From the NCBI RefSeq assembly GCF_947496985.1, contig NZ_CANMEZ010000005.1:62001-126000 (forward strand): DNA of 64,000 bases, in the 5' to 3' direction. The first letter of the stretch is position 1; the number at the start of each line of letters is the position of its first letter. The position numbers and the translations under genes are program-made. Shown one piece after another: positions 35,644 through 44,432 of the stretch. Source of the stretch: an uncultured Kordia sp. (GTDB lineage Bacteria; Bacteroidota; Bacteroidia; Flavobacteriales; Flavobacteriaceae). A model generated the notes under the pieces. The model saw only the letters and a program-made list of their open reading frames with translations, was not told the DNA's origin and did not search any database.

Positions 35644-36798
35644 TTGAACACATCAAAAAAAGTGATTTTATCAAAAAAGTGCTTAGAAAACGTGATTAAA
35701 TTACACGATAAATATTTCAAGAAATTCATTACTGAAGCTCAAATTCAGGAAGCTGTCGCTAGAATGGCCAATGAAATAGCAAATGACCTCAAAGATGAAC
35801 AACCAATCTTTATTGGAATCTTGAACGGCGTATTTATGTTTTTTTCAGATTTTATGAAAGCATATCCATTTCCATGCGAAATGAGTTTCATAAAACTATC
35901 TTCCTATCATGGAACAGCTTCAACAGGTGACATTAAAGAACTCATTGGCTTATCTCAAGACATTGAAGGAAGGACTGTTGTCGTATTAGAAGACATTATA
36001 GATACAGGAAACACGCTAGAAGAATTACACAAAATATTCAAGGCAAAAAAAGTAAAACAATTCAAGATTGGAACGTTATTCTTTAAGCCTGAAGCATACA
36101 CAAAACAACACAAAATAGATTATATCGGAATGGAAATTCCTAACAAATTCATTGTAGGTTACGGATTAGACTATGACGAATTAGGAAGAAACTTACCCGA
36201 AGTTTATCAATTACACACACACAACATGATTAATTTAATTTTATTCGGTAAACCCGGAGCAGGAAAAGGAACACAGGCAGATTTTATAAAAGAACAGTAC
36301 AATTTAGTACATATTTCTACTGGAGATGTATTTAGATATAACATCAAAAATGGAACAGAATTAGGACTTTTAGCAAAGTCGTACATGGACAAAGGAGATT
36401 TAGTGCCTGATGAAGTAACGATTAACATGTTACAAGCGGAAGTTGAGAAAAACCCAGAAGCAAATGGTTTTATTTTTGATGGTTTCCCAAGAACAACTGC
36501 ACAATCAGAAGCATTGGATGCTTTTCTAGAAACGAAAGGATGGACAATTTCTGCAACAATAGCTTTAGAAGCACATGATGAAACGTTAATCGAACGATTG
36601 ATAGAACGTGGAAAGAGTAGTGGACGTACAGATGATCAGGATGTAGAAAAAATTAGAAATCGTTTTGAAGAGTACAATCAAAAAACAGCACCATTAATCG
36701 ACTATTACAAAAAACAAAATAAGTTTTATAGTGTAAACGGTATTGGAAGTATAGAAGAAATTACAACACGAATAAGCAAAGTTATAGATGCATTATAA
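35644..36798 (+). CDS. adk: Hypoxanthine phosphoribosyltransferase-adenylate kinase fusion
   Basis: A 384-residue bifunctional protein. Residues about 10-190 are an HPRT-type domain with the PRPP motif VVVLEDIIDTGNTL and the base-binding region FIVGYGLDYDELGRNLPEVY. Residues 195-384 are adenylate kinase: P-loop LILFGKPGAGKGTQAD, STGDVFRYNI, GFIFDGFPRTTAQ, GRTDD and a short LID without the zinc domain. It would recover hypoxanthine or guanine and balance adenine nucleotides. The start is TTG (or GTG at 35662); no ATG is available upstream. An internal Met at 195 could give free adenylate kinase. The next gene overlaps by 11 bp. Confidence 0.92.
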   Translation: MNTSKKVILSKKCLENVIKLHDKYFKKFITEAQIQEAVARMANEIANDLKDEQPIFIGILNGVFMFFSDFMKAYPFPCEMSFIKLSSYHGTASTGDIKELIGLSQDIEGRTVVVLEDIIDTGNTLEELHKIFKAKKVKQFKIGTLFFKPEAYTKQHKIDYIGMEIPNKFIVGYGLDYDELGRNLPEVYQLHTHNMINLILFGKPGAGKGTQADFIKEQYNLVHISTGDVFRYNIKNGTELGLLAKSYMDKGDLVPDEVTINMLQAEVEKNPEANGFIFDGFPRTTAQSEALDAFLETKGWTISATIALEAHDETLIERLIERGKSSGRTDDQDVEKIRNRFEEYNQKTAPLIDYYKKQNKFYSVNGIGSIEEITTRISKVIDAL

Positions 36799-37594
36799 TT
36801 CTCAATTATACATACAAAACTTACAACAAGAATTGGCGCCACTACAACAACAAATAGTGGCACATTCTTTATATAACAAAGTGAATTCTATAGATGCGTT
36901 GAATACATTTATGGAATATCATGTGTTTGCAGTATTTGATTTTATGTCACTATTAAAAGCTTTGCAAATACACTTAACACAAACAGAATTACCTTGGATT
37001 CCAAAAGGGAATCCTGTCACAAGACGATTTATCAACGAAATCGTTTTTGGAGAAGAAAGTGATATTGACAAAAATGGAAAACCATTAAGTCACTATGAAA
37101 TGTATGTAGAAGCAATGGAAGCTTCTGAAGCTAATACAAAAATGATTTCAGAATGTATTACGTATATTTCAGAAGGTGAAAGCATAGCTGAAAGTCTCAT
37201 CGCAGTAAAAGCACCAAAAGCAGTACAAGATTTTGTAAATTTTACATTTGCTGTAATTGCTACAAAAGAAGTACATAAAATTGCTGCAGTATTTACATTT
37301 GGACGAGAAGATTTAATTCCAAATATGTTTTTGGAAATGGTCAAAGGAATTGATCAAAAAAGTATTGATCTAAACTTAGATAAGTTTATCTATTATTTAG
37401 AAAGACATATTGAGCTTGATGGCGATGAACACGGACCACTAGCCTTACAAATGATAGAAGAATTGTGTGGTACAGACGCTCAGAAGTGGGAAGATTGTAT
37501 TGCAATAAGTAAACAAGCTTTACAGCACAGAATTGCACTTTGGACTGCAATTGAAGACAAAATAGAAGTACTTTCGCAGCGTGAACTCGTGTAG
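36788..37594 (+). CDS. DUF3050 protein (heme-oxygenase-like fold)
   Basis: A 268-residue protein with the typical DUF3050 pattern: NTFMEYHVFAVFDFMSLLKALQ, a Glu/Asp cluster (FGEESDIDKNGKPLSHYEMYVEAM), TKEVHKIAAVFTFGREDLIPNMF and YYLERHIELDGDEHG. The conserved His, Glu and Asp pairs could bind metal, as in heme-oxygenase-like diiron enzymes, but this is inference. Reaction and substrate are unknown. The gene overlaps adk by 11 bp and precedes obgE by 20 bp, in a probable hpt-adk, DUF3050, obgE operon closed by the terminator at 38614. Confidence 0.85.
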   Translation: MHYNSQLYIQNLQQELAPLQQQIVAHSLYNKVNSIDALNTFMEYHVFAVFDFMSLLKALQIHLTQTELPWIPKGNPVTRRFINEIVFGEESDIDKNGKPLSHYEMYVEAMEASEANTKMISECITYISEGESIAESLIAVKAPKAVQDFVNFTFAVIATKEVHKIAAVFTFGREDLIPNMFLEMVKGIDQKSIDLNLDKFIYYLERHIELDGDEHGPLALQMIEELCGTDAQKWEDCIAISKQALQHRIALWTAIEDKIEVLSQRELV

Positions 37595-37614
37595 CGAACT
37601 AAAATAATGATACA

Positions 37615-38613
37615 ATGACAGATGGAAATTTTGTAGACTATGTAAAAATGCACATAACTTCTGGAAACGGAGGAAAAGGATCAATGCATTTATTACGTGA
37701 AAAATACAACGCGAAAGGTGGACCAGATGGTGGCGATGGCGGACGTGGAGGACATATTATTCTTAGAGGAAATCAAAACCTTTGGACATTATACCACTTT
37801 AAATTAAAAAGACATCACAAAGCAGAACATGGAAGTCATGGAAGTTCAAATAGGAGCACAGGTGCTGATGGACAAGATGTGTATTTAGATGTTCCGTTGG
37901 GAACTGTGGTACGTGATACAGAAACAAATAACATTCTTTTTGAAATCACAGCACATGATGAAGAACGTATCATTGCAAAAGGCGGAAAAGGTGGACGTGG
38001 AAACTGGCATTTCAAATCGTCAATAAATCAAACACCACGTTATGCGCAACCTGGAATTCCGGGTGAAGAAAAAGACATTCTATTAGAATTAAAAGTATTA
38101 GCAGATGTTGGTTTAGTAGGATTTCCAAATGCTGGAAAATCAACCTTACTTTCTGTAATTACATCAGCAAAACCTAAAATTGGAGATTACGAGTTTACAA
38201 CTTTAAAACCAAACTTAGGAATTGTAGAATACAGAGATTACAAATCATTTGTCATGGCAGATATTCCGGGAATTATAGAAGGAGCTTCTGAAGGAAAAGG
38301 ATTAGGACATTACTTCCTAAGACATATTGAGCGTAACTCAACCTTACTTTTCTTAATTCCTGCCGATAGCGCAGATATTTCTAAAGAATACGATATTCTA
38401 CTAAACGAATTAAAAAAATACAATCCAGAAATGCTCGATAAAGAACGTTTCATTGCGATTTCTAAGTCAGACATGCTAGATGATGAACTCATGGAAGAAA
38501 TGAGTGCAGAACTCGATAAAGATTTAAACATTCCATATATGTTTATCTCTTCCGTTGCCCAACAAGGCATTATGGAACTAAAAGATAAACTATGGGAAAT
38601 GTTAAACAACTAA
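37615..38613 (+). CDS. obgE: Obg family GTPase
   Basis: A 332-residue essential ribosome-assembly and stress GTPase. The N-terminal Gly-rich OBG domain (1-158; [18 protein letters not shown]) is followed by the G domain: [12 protein letters not shown] (G1), DYEFTTLKP (G2), [10 protein letters not shown] (G3) and SKSDM (G4, SKSD in place of the usual NKxD). It lacks the C-terminal extension seen in some Obg proteins. It is the last gene of the hpt-adk unit and is followed by a strong bidirectional hairpin. Confidence 0.95.
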   Translation: MTDGNFVDYVKMHITSGNGGKGSMHLLREKYNAKGGPDGGDGGRGGHIILRGNQNLWTLYHFKLKRHHKAEHGSHGSSNRSTGADGQDVYLDVPLGTVVRDTETNNILFEITAHDEERIIAKGGKGGRGNWHFKSSINQTPRYAQPGIPGEEKDILLELKVLADVGLVGFPNAGKSTLLSVITSAKPKIGDYEFTTLKPNLGIVEYRDYKSFVMADIPGIIEGASEGKGLGHYFLRHIERNSTLLFLIPADSADISKEYDILLNELKKYNPEMLDKERFIAISKSDMLDDELMEEMSAELDKDLNIPYMFISSVAQQGIMELKDKLWEMLNN

Positions 38614-38645
38614 AAAAAAGCGACTTTTAAAGTCGCTTTTTTTGT
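38614..38645 (+). terminator. Terminator after obgE
   Basis: AAAAAGCGACTTT and its complement form a perfect stem directly after the obgE stop codon, flanked by A and T runs. It ends the hpt-adk to obgE operon. Confidence 0.85.
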
Positions 38646-38689
38646 ATCTTTTTTTAGAAATCTGTTTTTGTCATATAATAATTCGCCAC

Positions 38690-38706
38690 TCTGAATCAAG
38701 TTCAGA
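38690..38706. repeat. Short intergenic palindrome
   Basis: TCTGAA-TCAAG-TTCAGA, followed by ATGACG. Sequences of the form ATTCTGAATC...AGAATGAC recur between genes in flavobacteria and may be fragments of REP-like elements. It shares the GTCATTCTG-type end with the repeat at 40877. Confidence 0.4.
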
Positions 38707-38761
38707 ATGACGTACTTTATGCCTTTACTAGGCTCAATGAACTATAATACAATCAATAAAC

Positions 38762-39163
38762 ATGAAAAAGATACTATTTCTCCTTTTAATCATTTTTACG
38801 CAATTTTCATTTGCACAAAAAGATGAACGAATATCTACCATAGATTTTGTTCAAATTATAGATGGAAACAAAGCAGAGACTATTTATTACTACGAGCAAA
38901 ACTGGAAAGTGTTACGCCAAATGGCATTGAAGAAAAACTATATAGCTTCTTATGAAATCATGGAAACTACTTATTCCGAAGAAGCGCCTTTTCATCTCAT
39001 GTTGATTACAACCTACGCAAATAAGTCACAATACGAACAACGTGAGAAACATTTCGAAGAATTGATCAAAGAAAAAGGAGAATTGGAGTTGTTAAACGAT
39101 AAAAAACCAGCAGTATTCCGAAAGAATTTATTTCATAAAGAAAATGTAATTCATCATAATTAA
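38762..39163 (+). CDS. Small secreted protein of unknown function
   Basis: A 133-residue protein with a signal peptide (LLLIIFTQFSFAQ). The mature part is about 110 residues with a mixed alpha/beta pattern (VQIIDGNKAETIYYYEQNWKVLRQMALKKNY, FHLMLITTYANKSQY, HFEELIKEKG), reminiscent of dimeric alpha/beta-barrel proteins, though I cannot assign a family. It is separate from obgE, behind the terminator, and from the next gene by 48 bp. Probable periplasmic or surface location. Confidence 0.65.
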   Translation: MKKILFLLLIIFTQFSFAQKDERISTIDFVQIIDGNKAETIYYYEQNWKVLRQMALKKNYIASYEIMETTYSEEAPFHLMLITTYANKSQYEQREKHFEELIKEKGELELLNDKKPAVFRKNLFHKENVIHHN

Positions 39164-39211
39164 CGTACGTAAAATGTTGTATATTTCTATCACAAATTAA
39201 AATCAATACCA

Positions 39212-40147
39212 TTGAAAAAGTATCTTAGCATTATACTCATCATTTTTAGTATACATTTTAGTACTGCCCAACATATTGAAATCAAAGATGATATTGCATT
39301 TATTGATGGTAAACCGTATTTAAAAATAGAAAGAAAGAGCAAGTATAGATTTTTGCTATATGATGTGAAAACAAATGAGAAACTGATCAAAGTCACAACG
39401 CAAAAAAAACATAATGAAATTAATCAGTTTTTGTATTACACTACACGATTTTATTTTTTTGCGATAAAAAAAGACTTGACGTTTAATGAGAAAGTTTTTG
39501 AATCTGACTATGGTGTTATTCAATTCCTATATCAACATCGAGTTTTAGTATCAGACATTGAAATCACAACGCAAAAAGTCATACAAGACTACAAACGCTT
39601 GTCTGCAAAAGCTTCTTGTCAACAAATTTTGAAAAACGATTATTCACAAATCATTATGGATAATTTTGCTTCCGTTGTAAATAATGATACACTTTATATC
39701 AATGAAGTAAAATACAGATGCGTACACAGTGCATCATACACCAAAAAAGTAATGTTTGATCGTTTTGGAAAGTGGCATAAAGTAGCATTTCCTGATAACA
39801 ATTCACGTCATCCAAACCTAATATGGAATAATGTAAAACTGCTTGATGATGTCGATAAAAAGTTTACAGTAGTTACAAGAGGTGAAGAAAGTAGACAAAC
39901 AATATACGCTTCTGTGATGATTTTTGATGAAAATGGAAACGATATGCTAGCGGAAAATTCCACACTTCGATTTCGACTCATCGAACTTTTCGGATACTAT
40001 ATTAAAGAGAATAAAAATGATCGGACATTTTTTGATGCCTACTGGAAAATGGTAGACAAAAAACAATGGAATGAGATTAAAGAGTATAAAAAGAAAAGAA
40101 AAATTAAACCCATAAAATCTAACGGAGGAACCAAGAGTTTCCAATAA
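39212..40147 (+). CDS. Secreted protein of unknown function
   Basis: A 311-residue protein starting at TTG (39212), with a signal peptide (LSIILIIFSIHFSTAQ). The mature part contains IEIKDDIAFIDGKPYLKI, a form found in other Flavobacteria lipoproteins, and is otherwise mixed beta and charged. The C-terminus is strongly basic (KEYKKKRKIKPIKSNGG). No enzymatic motif is visible. It may be co-transcribed with the small secreted protein upstream (48 bp) and the peptidase E gene downstream (25 bp). Confidence 0.62.
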   Translation: MKKYLSIILIIFSIHFSTAQHIEIKDDIAFIDGKPYLKIERKSKYRFLLYDVKTNEKLIKVTTQKKHNEINQFLYYTTRFYFFAIKKDLTFNEKVFESDYGVIQFLYQHRVLVSDIEITTQKVIQDYKRLSAKASCQQILKNDYSQIIMDNFASVVNNDTLYINEVKYRCVHSASYTKKVMFDRFGKWHKVAFPDNNSRHPNLIWNNVKLLDDVDKKFTVVTRGEESRQTIYASVMIFDENGNDMLAENSTLRFRLIELFGYYIKENKNDRTFFDAYWKMVDKKQWNEIKEYKKKRKIKPIKSNGGTKSFQ

Positions 40148-40172
40148 CTACGTTTTACTAAAGTTAACCAAC

Positions 40173-40865
40173 ATGAACATACCAACATTATTCGTTTACG
40201 GCGGACAAGTCAATCAAGAATTTGTAAAATATACAGCCAAACTTACAGGAAAACAGAAACCACGTATTTGCTTTTTACCAACCGCAACAGGCGATGCACT
40301 TTGGTATATCAATTATTGGTATGAGTTGTGTCATAATTTGGAAGTAGAACCACATATCTTAAAAGTTTGGATAAATTCTAGTACGCAAGATTGGGAATTT
40401 GAAGACATGTTACTGGAAATGGACGCTATCATTGTTGGTGGCGGAAATACCTTAAACATGATGACCTTACTAAAAGCACATGAAATTGATAAAGCATTAA
40501 TGAAAGCGTATCAAAAAGGAATTGTATTAGCAGGCGGAAGCGCAGGTTCATTGTGTTGGTTTAATGGTGGATTTACAGATTCCAGACCTAAGCAACTCAC
40601 GTTTGTGGAAGGTTTTAACTTTTTACCGTTCAGTCATTGCCCACATTACCATTCGGAAGCGTCTCGTCGTCCTTTATTTCATAGTAATATTGCTAAAGGA
40701 ATTTTAACAGATGGTTATGCATGTGATGACTTATCAGGAATTGTATTTGAGGATGGAAAACCTGTTAAAGCGATGTCGATAGATGGTGAAAATCATTCGT
40801 ATTTCGTATATAAAAAAGATGATCAAGTTATTGAAGAACGTTTGGAGTCGGAGATAATAACGTAG
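40173..40865 (+). CDS. Peptidase E (S51 family)
   Basis: A 230-residue serine peptidase of the PepE type, a class that hydrolyses Asp-X dipeptides and shares its fold with cyanophycinase. The nucleophile is S123 in VLAGGSAGSLCWF, with the oxyanion loop IIVGGGNTLNMM before it and FLPFSHCPHYHSEASRRPLF (catalytic His) after it. No signal peptide, so probably cytoplasmic. It follows the secreted protein by 25 bp. The exact substrate is uncertain because PepE and related peptidases differ only slightly. Confidence 0.87.
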   Translation: MNIPTLFVYGGQVNQEFVKYTAKLTGKQKPRICFLPTATGDALWYINYWYELCHNLEVEPHILKVWINSSTQDWEFEDMLLEMDAIIVGGGNTLNMMTLLKAHEIDKALMKAYQKGIVLAGGSAGSLCWFNGGFTDSRPKQLTFVEGFNFLPFSHCPHYHSEASRRPLFHSNIAKGILTDGYACDDLSGIVFEDGKPVKAMSIDGENHSYFVYKKDDQVIEERLESEIIT

Positions 40866-40876
40866 TTGTTAGTTTT

Positions 40877-40928
40877 GTCATTCTGCATCTGACGCGGAAT
40901 CTATTCAAATTCTAGATGGATTCCTGCC
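40877..40928. repeat. REP-like intergenic repeat
   Basis: Starts GTCATTCTGCATCTG and contains GGAATC ... GATTCC arms (40896 and 40918) that can pair. This kind of GTCATTCnTGC-like sequence is widespread between genes in Bacteroidota. It separates peptidase E from the convergent T9SS gene. Confidence 0.4.
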
Positions 40929-40956
40929 TACAGAGAAATAATAAAAGATAACAAAA

Positions 40957-41631
40957 TTAGATTCTCACAGCTTTCTTGGTTTCTAACAATTTCCCATCAG
41001 CCTTCACACGAACCAAATACATGCCTTTTGGTTGATTGGAAAGATTAATTCGTGGAATTTTAGCAAGATTAGAATGTGTTGTAGTTTGTAATAACTGACC
41101 ATTCATATTGTATACTTCAATCGAAATATACGCATATGTTTTATCCAGCTGTAGCTGAAATAAACCATTTGCAGAAGGATTTGGGAATAATGAAGTGATC
41201 CGTTGTTTGCTTGAAATCCGATCAAACGCTCCATCAGAATATGAGTATACATCGCCCGGTTCAACGGTGACAAGTGTACAATACATCAGGTTGGATCTAC
41301 AATAGGAAGAATACCCAACTACTGTGACAGCATCTAATTCTTCAATATTGCGTTCTAAAATAATTGAAACTTGATTGTGTTTTCCAGCGAAAATTTCCTG
41401 TGTTTCAAAACCTACATATGAAACTTCTAAAACAGCAGTTGGATCAACAGCAATTGAAAACTGTCCTTCTTCATTAGTGATAACGCCTTTGGGAGTATTC
41501 TTAACGATTACATTTGCATACGGAATAGTGTTTTTATATGCATCATACACAGTTCCTGTAATGGTAACTTTTTGCGCAAAGCAACAGATTGAAAAACTTA
41601 AAAATAATCCAAATAGTAAAGTTGATTTCAT
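40957..41631 (-). CDS. T9SS cargo protein with a carboxypeptidase-like regulatory domain
   Basis: A 224-residue exported protein. After the signal peptide (LSFSICCFAQ) residues about 22-100 are a CarbopepD_reg_2 (beta-sandwich) domain: VTITGTVYDAYKNTIPYANVIVKNTPKG, FSIAVDPTAVLEVSYVGFE. A Cys-containing linker (YCRSNLMYC) joins it to a T9SS type A sorting domain at about 150-224 (LFPNPSANGLFQLQL, YNMNGQLLQTT, NQPKGMYLVRVKADGKLL). It is probably displayed on the cell surface. The carboxypeptidase-type domain alone suggests no enzyme activity. It stands alone, convergent with peptidase E. Confidence 0.85.
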   Translation of the reverse strand: MKSTLLFGLFLSFSICCFAQKVTITGTVYDAYKNTIPYANVIVKNTPKGVITNEEGQFSIAVDPTAVLEVSYVGFETQEIFAGKHNQVSIILERNIEELDAVTVVGYSSYCRSNLMYCTLVTVEPGDVYSYSDGAFDRISSKQRITSLFPNPSANGLFQLQLDKTYAYISIEVYNMNGQLLQTTTHSNLAKIPRINLSNQPKGMYLVRVKADGKLLETKKAVRI

Positions 41632-41773
41632 ATAGTATAATTTTTGATGTATGCTGAATTTGTTTGATTACAGTTCAAAACTATCGTATCTTTCAGATTC
41701 ATAAAACAACCAATACGTGAACAATCCTTTTCAGTGAGTAAACTTTCACTTTTTAAAAAAATCATACCCTTTT

Positions 41774-42154
41774 ATGCAATCAATTTTACATACAGAAACT
41801 AAAACTCTAGAAATCGTTTGGGATGAATCTTGTGGAATTATTAATCAAATTAAAACGAATACTGCTTTAGAAGGAATTGCAACACATATTCAAGGCGAAG
41901 TATTTTTTTATCAATATGAGTTGGATATTCCGTTTAATGGGGAAGAAAAAGAAGTTTTTGAAGTTGGAGATGTGGTGTATTGGAAATCACAAACGGATAA
42001 AACTAAGTTTGGTATTTTATTCATGTATGGAAATACAACGTATGGTGATGGCACAAAACCAAGAACGTCAAGTCCCGGAATCAAAATTGGGCACATACTA
42101 AATCATAAAGTCATTCGTTCCATTGAAACTGGCGAACAATTAAAACTTGGATAA
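41774..42154 (+). CDS. Cyclophilin-like fold protein
   Basis: A 126-residue protein with the pattern VFEVGDVVYWKSQTDKTKFGILFMYGNTTYGDGTKPRTSSPGIKIG, typical of small cyclophilin-like (DUF3830-type) domains. Such proteins are not known to have peptidyl-prolyl isomerase activity, and the function is unknown. It is encoded 13 bp ahead of the glyoxalase-type gene (real start 42168), whose upstream frame overlaps this stop, so the two are co-transcribed. Confidence 0.72.
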   Translation: MQSILHTETKTLEIVWDESCGIINQIKTNTALEGIATHIQGEVFFYQYELDIPFNGEEKEVFEVGDVVYWKSQTDKTKFGILFMYGNTTYGDGTKPRTSSPGIKIGHILNHKVIRSIETGEQLKLG

Positions 42155-42167
42155 AAATACGGATCTT

Positions 42168-42533
42168 ATGAAACAACATGTAAAGTCTATTAGAACATTT
42201 ATTGGAGCAAAAAACTATGAAATCTCCAGAAGATTTTATCATGATTTTGGTTTTGAAGAAATAAGAGTATTTCCAACAATGTCATATTTTAAAATGGGGG
42301 ATTTTGGCTTCTATTTACAAGATGCATATGTAAAAGATTGGATTGAAAATTCAATGATTTTTATAGAAGTAAATGACTTAGAAACTCAACTAAAAACTAT
42401 TAAATCGTTACAACTTGACCAAAAATATGAAAATGTTCGTGTCACTGAAATCAGTTGCAATGATTGGGGAAATGAGTTTTTTGTTTATGATCCTTCGGGT
42501 ATTTTGTGGCATATTGGTGAGTTTTCAAGTTAG
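42168..42533 (+). CDS. VOC-fold (glyoxalase-like) protein
   Basis: A protein of about 121 residues with a single vicinal oxygen chelate module pair: FIGAKNYEISRRFYHDFGFEEIRVF at the start and ISCNDWGNEFFVYDPSGILWHIGEF at the end, the latter the usual closing motif of bleomycin-resistance or glyoxalase-type proteins. The specific reaction is unknown. I prefer the ATG at 42168 over a TTG at 42147 that lies inside the preceding gene. It forms a two-gene unit with the cyclophilin-like gene. Confidence 0.83.
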   Translation: MKQHVKSIRTFIGAKNYEISRRFYHDFGFEEIRVFPTMSYFKMGDFGFYLQDAYVKDWIENSMIFIEVNDLETQLKTIKSLQLDQKYENVRVTEISCNDWGNEFFVYDPSGILWHIGEFSS

Positions 42534-42615
42534 TATTTTACTAAAAAATATTGAACAAAGTAGAAATCCAAGTTGTTAGTACAAAAAACTTTACCTTAGT
42601 AAGGAATATCATATT

Positions 42616-43749
42616 ATGAAAAATACCATCTTCAGTTTCTTTTGTTTTTGTTACGCTTTCGCGAATATACACGCACAAGAATTTAAAAAGCCAACATTAA
42701 CTTCACCAGAAAAAGCATTCTATAATAATTTAGACAACGAACAAATTTCAAATCCTGCAAAGTATAACGGACGTGTAAAAAAAGTGATTCGTACCTATAA
42801 AGAATATGAACAAGGAGTAGATGTAGTAACCTTGGAAAAATCAACAATGTATGTAAATACAAAGGGAGAATTTGAAAAAACGGTATTGCGTGGGTATTCA
42901 TTTGGAATAGAAAATTCAAAAGAAGTAACAAATCATTTAGAAGCGCCAAAAGCTACTATTGAAAAGAAAGGAAATCTGACCATAAAAATTATCAAAAATG
43001 AATTAAATGATGATTTGGGATATGAATATGAAGAAAAAGGAGATGATAAATATGTGTATGAAAATGACCGTTTGGTTGCCTTTTTTAACAATAATGATAG
43101 CATTTCGTATGTATATGATATAAAAGATCGCTTGGTAGAAATTAAAACATTTGAAAGTTTAATAGCAGAAGAATACAACGAAAATGATGAATCAACAACA
43201 CTTTGGCGAAGTGAGTTTGAAGACAAAACATTGCAGCGAGTTACCTATGAAAACGGACGTGTAAAAAGTAAAATATTCTATGATAAATTTGGGGAAGTGA
43301 TAGATATTTACAAAACAAATTACACATATCTCAAAGATGGCAGGATAGAAAAATTTCAAACACATTATAAGCGTTATTTATATGATTATTATGATAATTC
43401 TATTTCCATAGATGCACAGAAATATATAGATTTTCCCAAAGTAGAATCTATGAATAGCATACAAACTGGAACATTTCAATATTCAAAAACAAAGAAAATA
43501 AGCGCTTTTAATACCGTAAATGGAGACGAAAAAGAAGACTATACAATTGTATTTGATAAAAATGATAAATTACACTTAGTGAACGGAATTTTGCAGTTTT
43601 ATGGTAATGATCAGCTACAAAAACTAGAAGTTGGATACGAATATGTATATGATGAAAAAGGAAATCCAAAAAACATTACATCTTATTATTATATTGGTGG
43701 CGAAAAAATAATTCATAAAGAAACTACTTTTGAAATAGAATATTATTAA
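42616..43749 (+). CDS. Secreted protein of unknown function with YD/MORN-like repeats
   Basis: A 377-residue exported protein (signal LCYAFANIHAQ region). The mature part alternates short strands with tyrosine and aspartate (YVYENDRLVAFFNNNDSIS, YVYDIKDRLVEIKTFES, VTYENGRVKSKIFYDKFGEVIDIY, TNYTYLKDGRIEKFQTHY), which looks like degenerate YD or RHS-like repeats. It has no T9SS sorting domain. Function is unknown; adhesion or cell-surface binding is plausible. The following lipoprotein gene starts 9 bp later, so the two form a unit. Confidence 0.65.
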   Translation: MKNTIFSFFCFCYAFANIHAQEFKKPTLTSPEKAFYNNLDNEQISNPAKYNGRVKKVIRTYKEYEQGVDVVTLEKSTMYVNTKGEFEKTVLRGYSFGIENSKEVTNHLEAPKATIEKKGNLTIKIIKNELNDDLGYEYEEKGDDKYVYENDRLVAFFNNNDSISYVYDIKDRLVEIKTFESLIAEEYNENDESTTLWRSEFEDKTLQRVTYENGRVKSKIFYDKFGEVIDIYKTNYTYLKDGRIEKFQTHYKRYLYDYYDNSISIDAQKYIDFPKVESMNSIQTGTFQYSKTKKISAFNTVNGDEKEDYTIVFDKNDKLHLVNGILQFYGNDQLQKLEVGYEYVYDEKGNPKNITSYYYIGGEKIIHKETTFEIEYY

Positions 43750-43758
43750 GATAAAATC

Positions 43759-44334
43759 ATGAAATTTTTAAAACGACATATAGTTATAGTGCTTACAGTT
43801 TTAGTCTTATTTTTAAGTTGTGAAACGAAACAATCACGAGAAAATACACTTAAAGAACTAAAATATAGTTTAAATGCGGTTGAACTTGTAGGAAGTAAAT
43901 TTAATCAGCGAAATCCGTATTTACGAAGTATTCTTAAAAAATCGGAACAAGACAAAAACAATTTTGATAAGTCAGATTTTGTCACAATCAATAAAATTTC
44001 AAAAGAAGTTAATCAAATAGCAACTGAGCAATTAGCGTTATTACATAGTTACAAAGAATTATCTCCTAACAAAGAATTATTTAATGCAACGATCAAACAA
44101 ATAGAAGTTACAAAAGACTTCAATGAAATTGGTATTAAATTCTTAAAAACGCTGGAAGATACAATTGATAGTAATGATCTAGAGTATCAAAAATCATTAA
44201 CTGCACATAATCAAAGATCTAAACAGCAAAACAGATTATATAAAAATACATTGTCAGATTTTTACGAAGAATACAATATTTCTCAAGCAGAAATAGATGC
44301 TATCATGAGCACCATTAAAAATGGTAATAAATAG
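43759..44334 (+). CDS. Small lipoprotein of unknown function
   Basis: A 191-residue protein with a lipoprotein signal (LVLFLSC, Cys about 22). The mature part is a long helical, charged region with Lys/Glu/Asn/Gln, suggesting coiled coils (ELKYSLNAVELVGSKFNQR, LLHSYKELSPNKELFNATIKQIEV). I recognise no family. It follows the secreted repeat-type protein by 9 bp, so both are probably made together and act at the envelope. Confidence 0.65.
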   Translation: MKFLKRHIVIVLTVLVLFLSCETKQSRENTLKELKYSLNAVELVGSKFNQRNPYLRSILKKSEQDKNNFDKSDFVTINKISKEVNQIATEQLALLHSYKELSPNKELFNATIKQIEVTKDFNEIGIKFLKTLEDTIDSNDLEYQKSLTAHNQRSKQQNRLYKNTLSDFYEEYNISQAEIDAIMSTIKNGNK

Positions 44335-44432
44335 CGTTCAGTAAAATAAAGACAGAAATTAAAAAATACATGTTCAATTTTCGGTTGCTGTCAAATTTTA
44401 ATCTTGAGTTCTTTGTATAAAACAAGGCAAAG

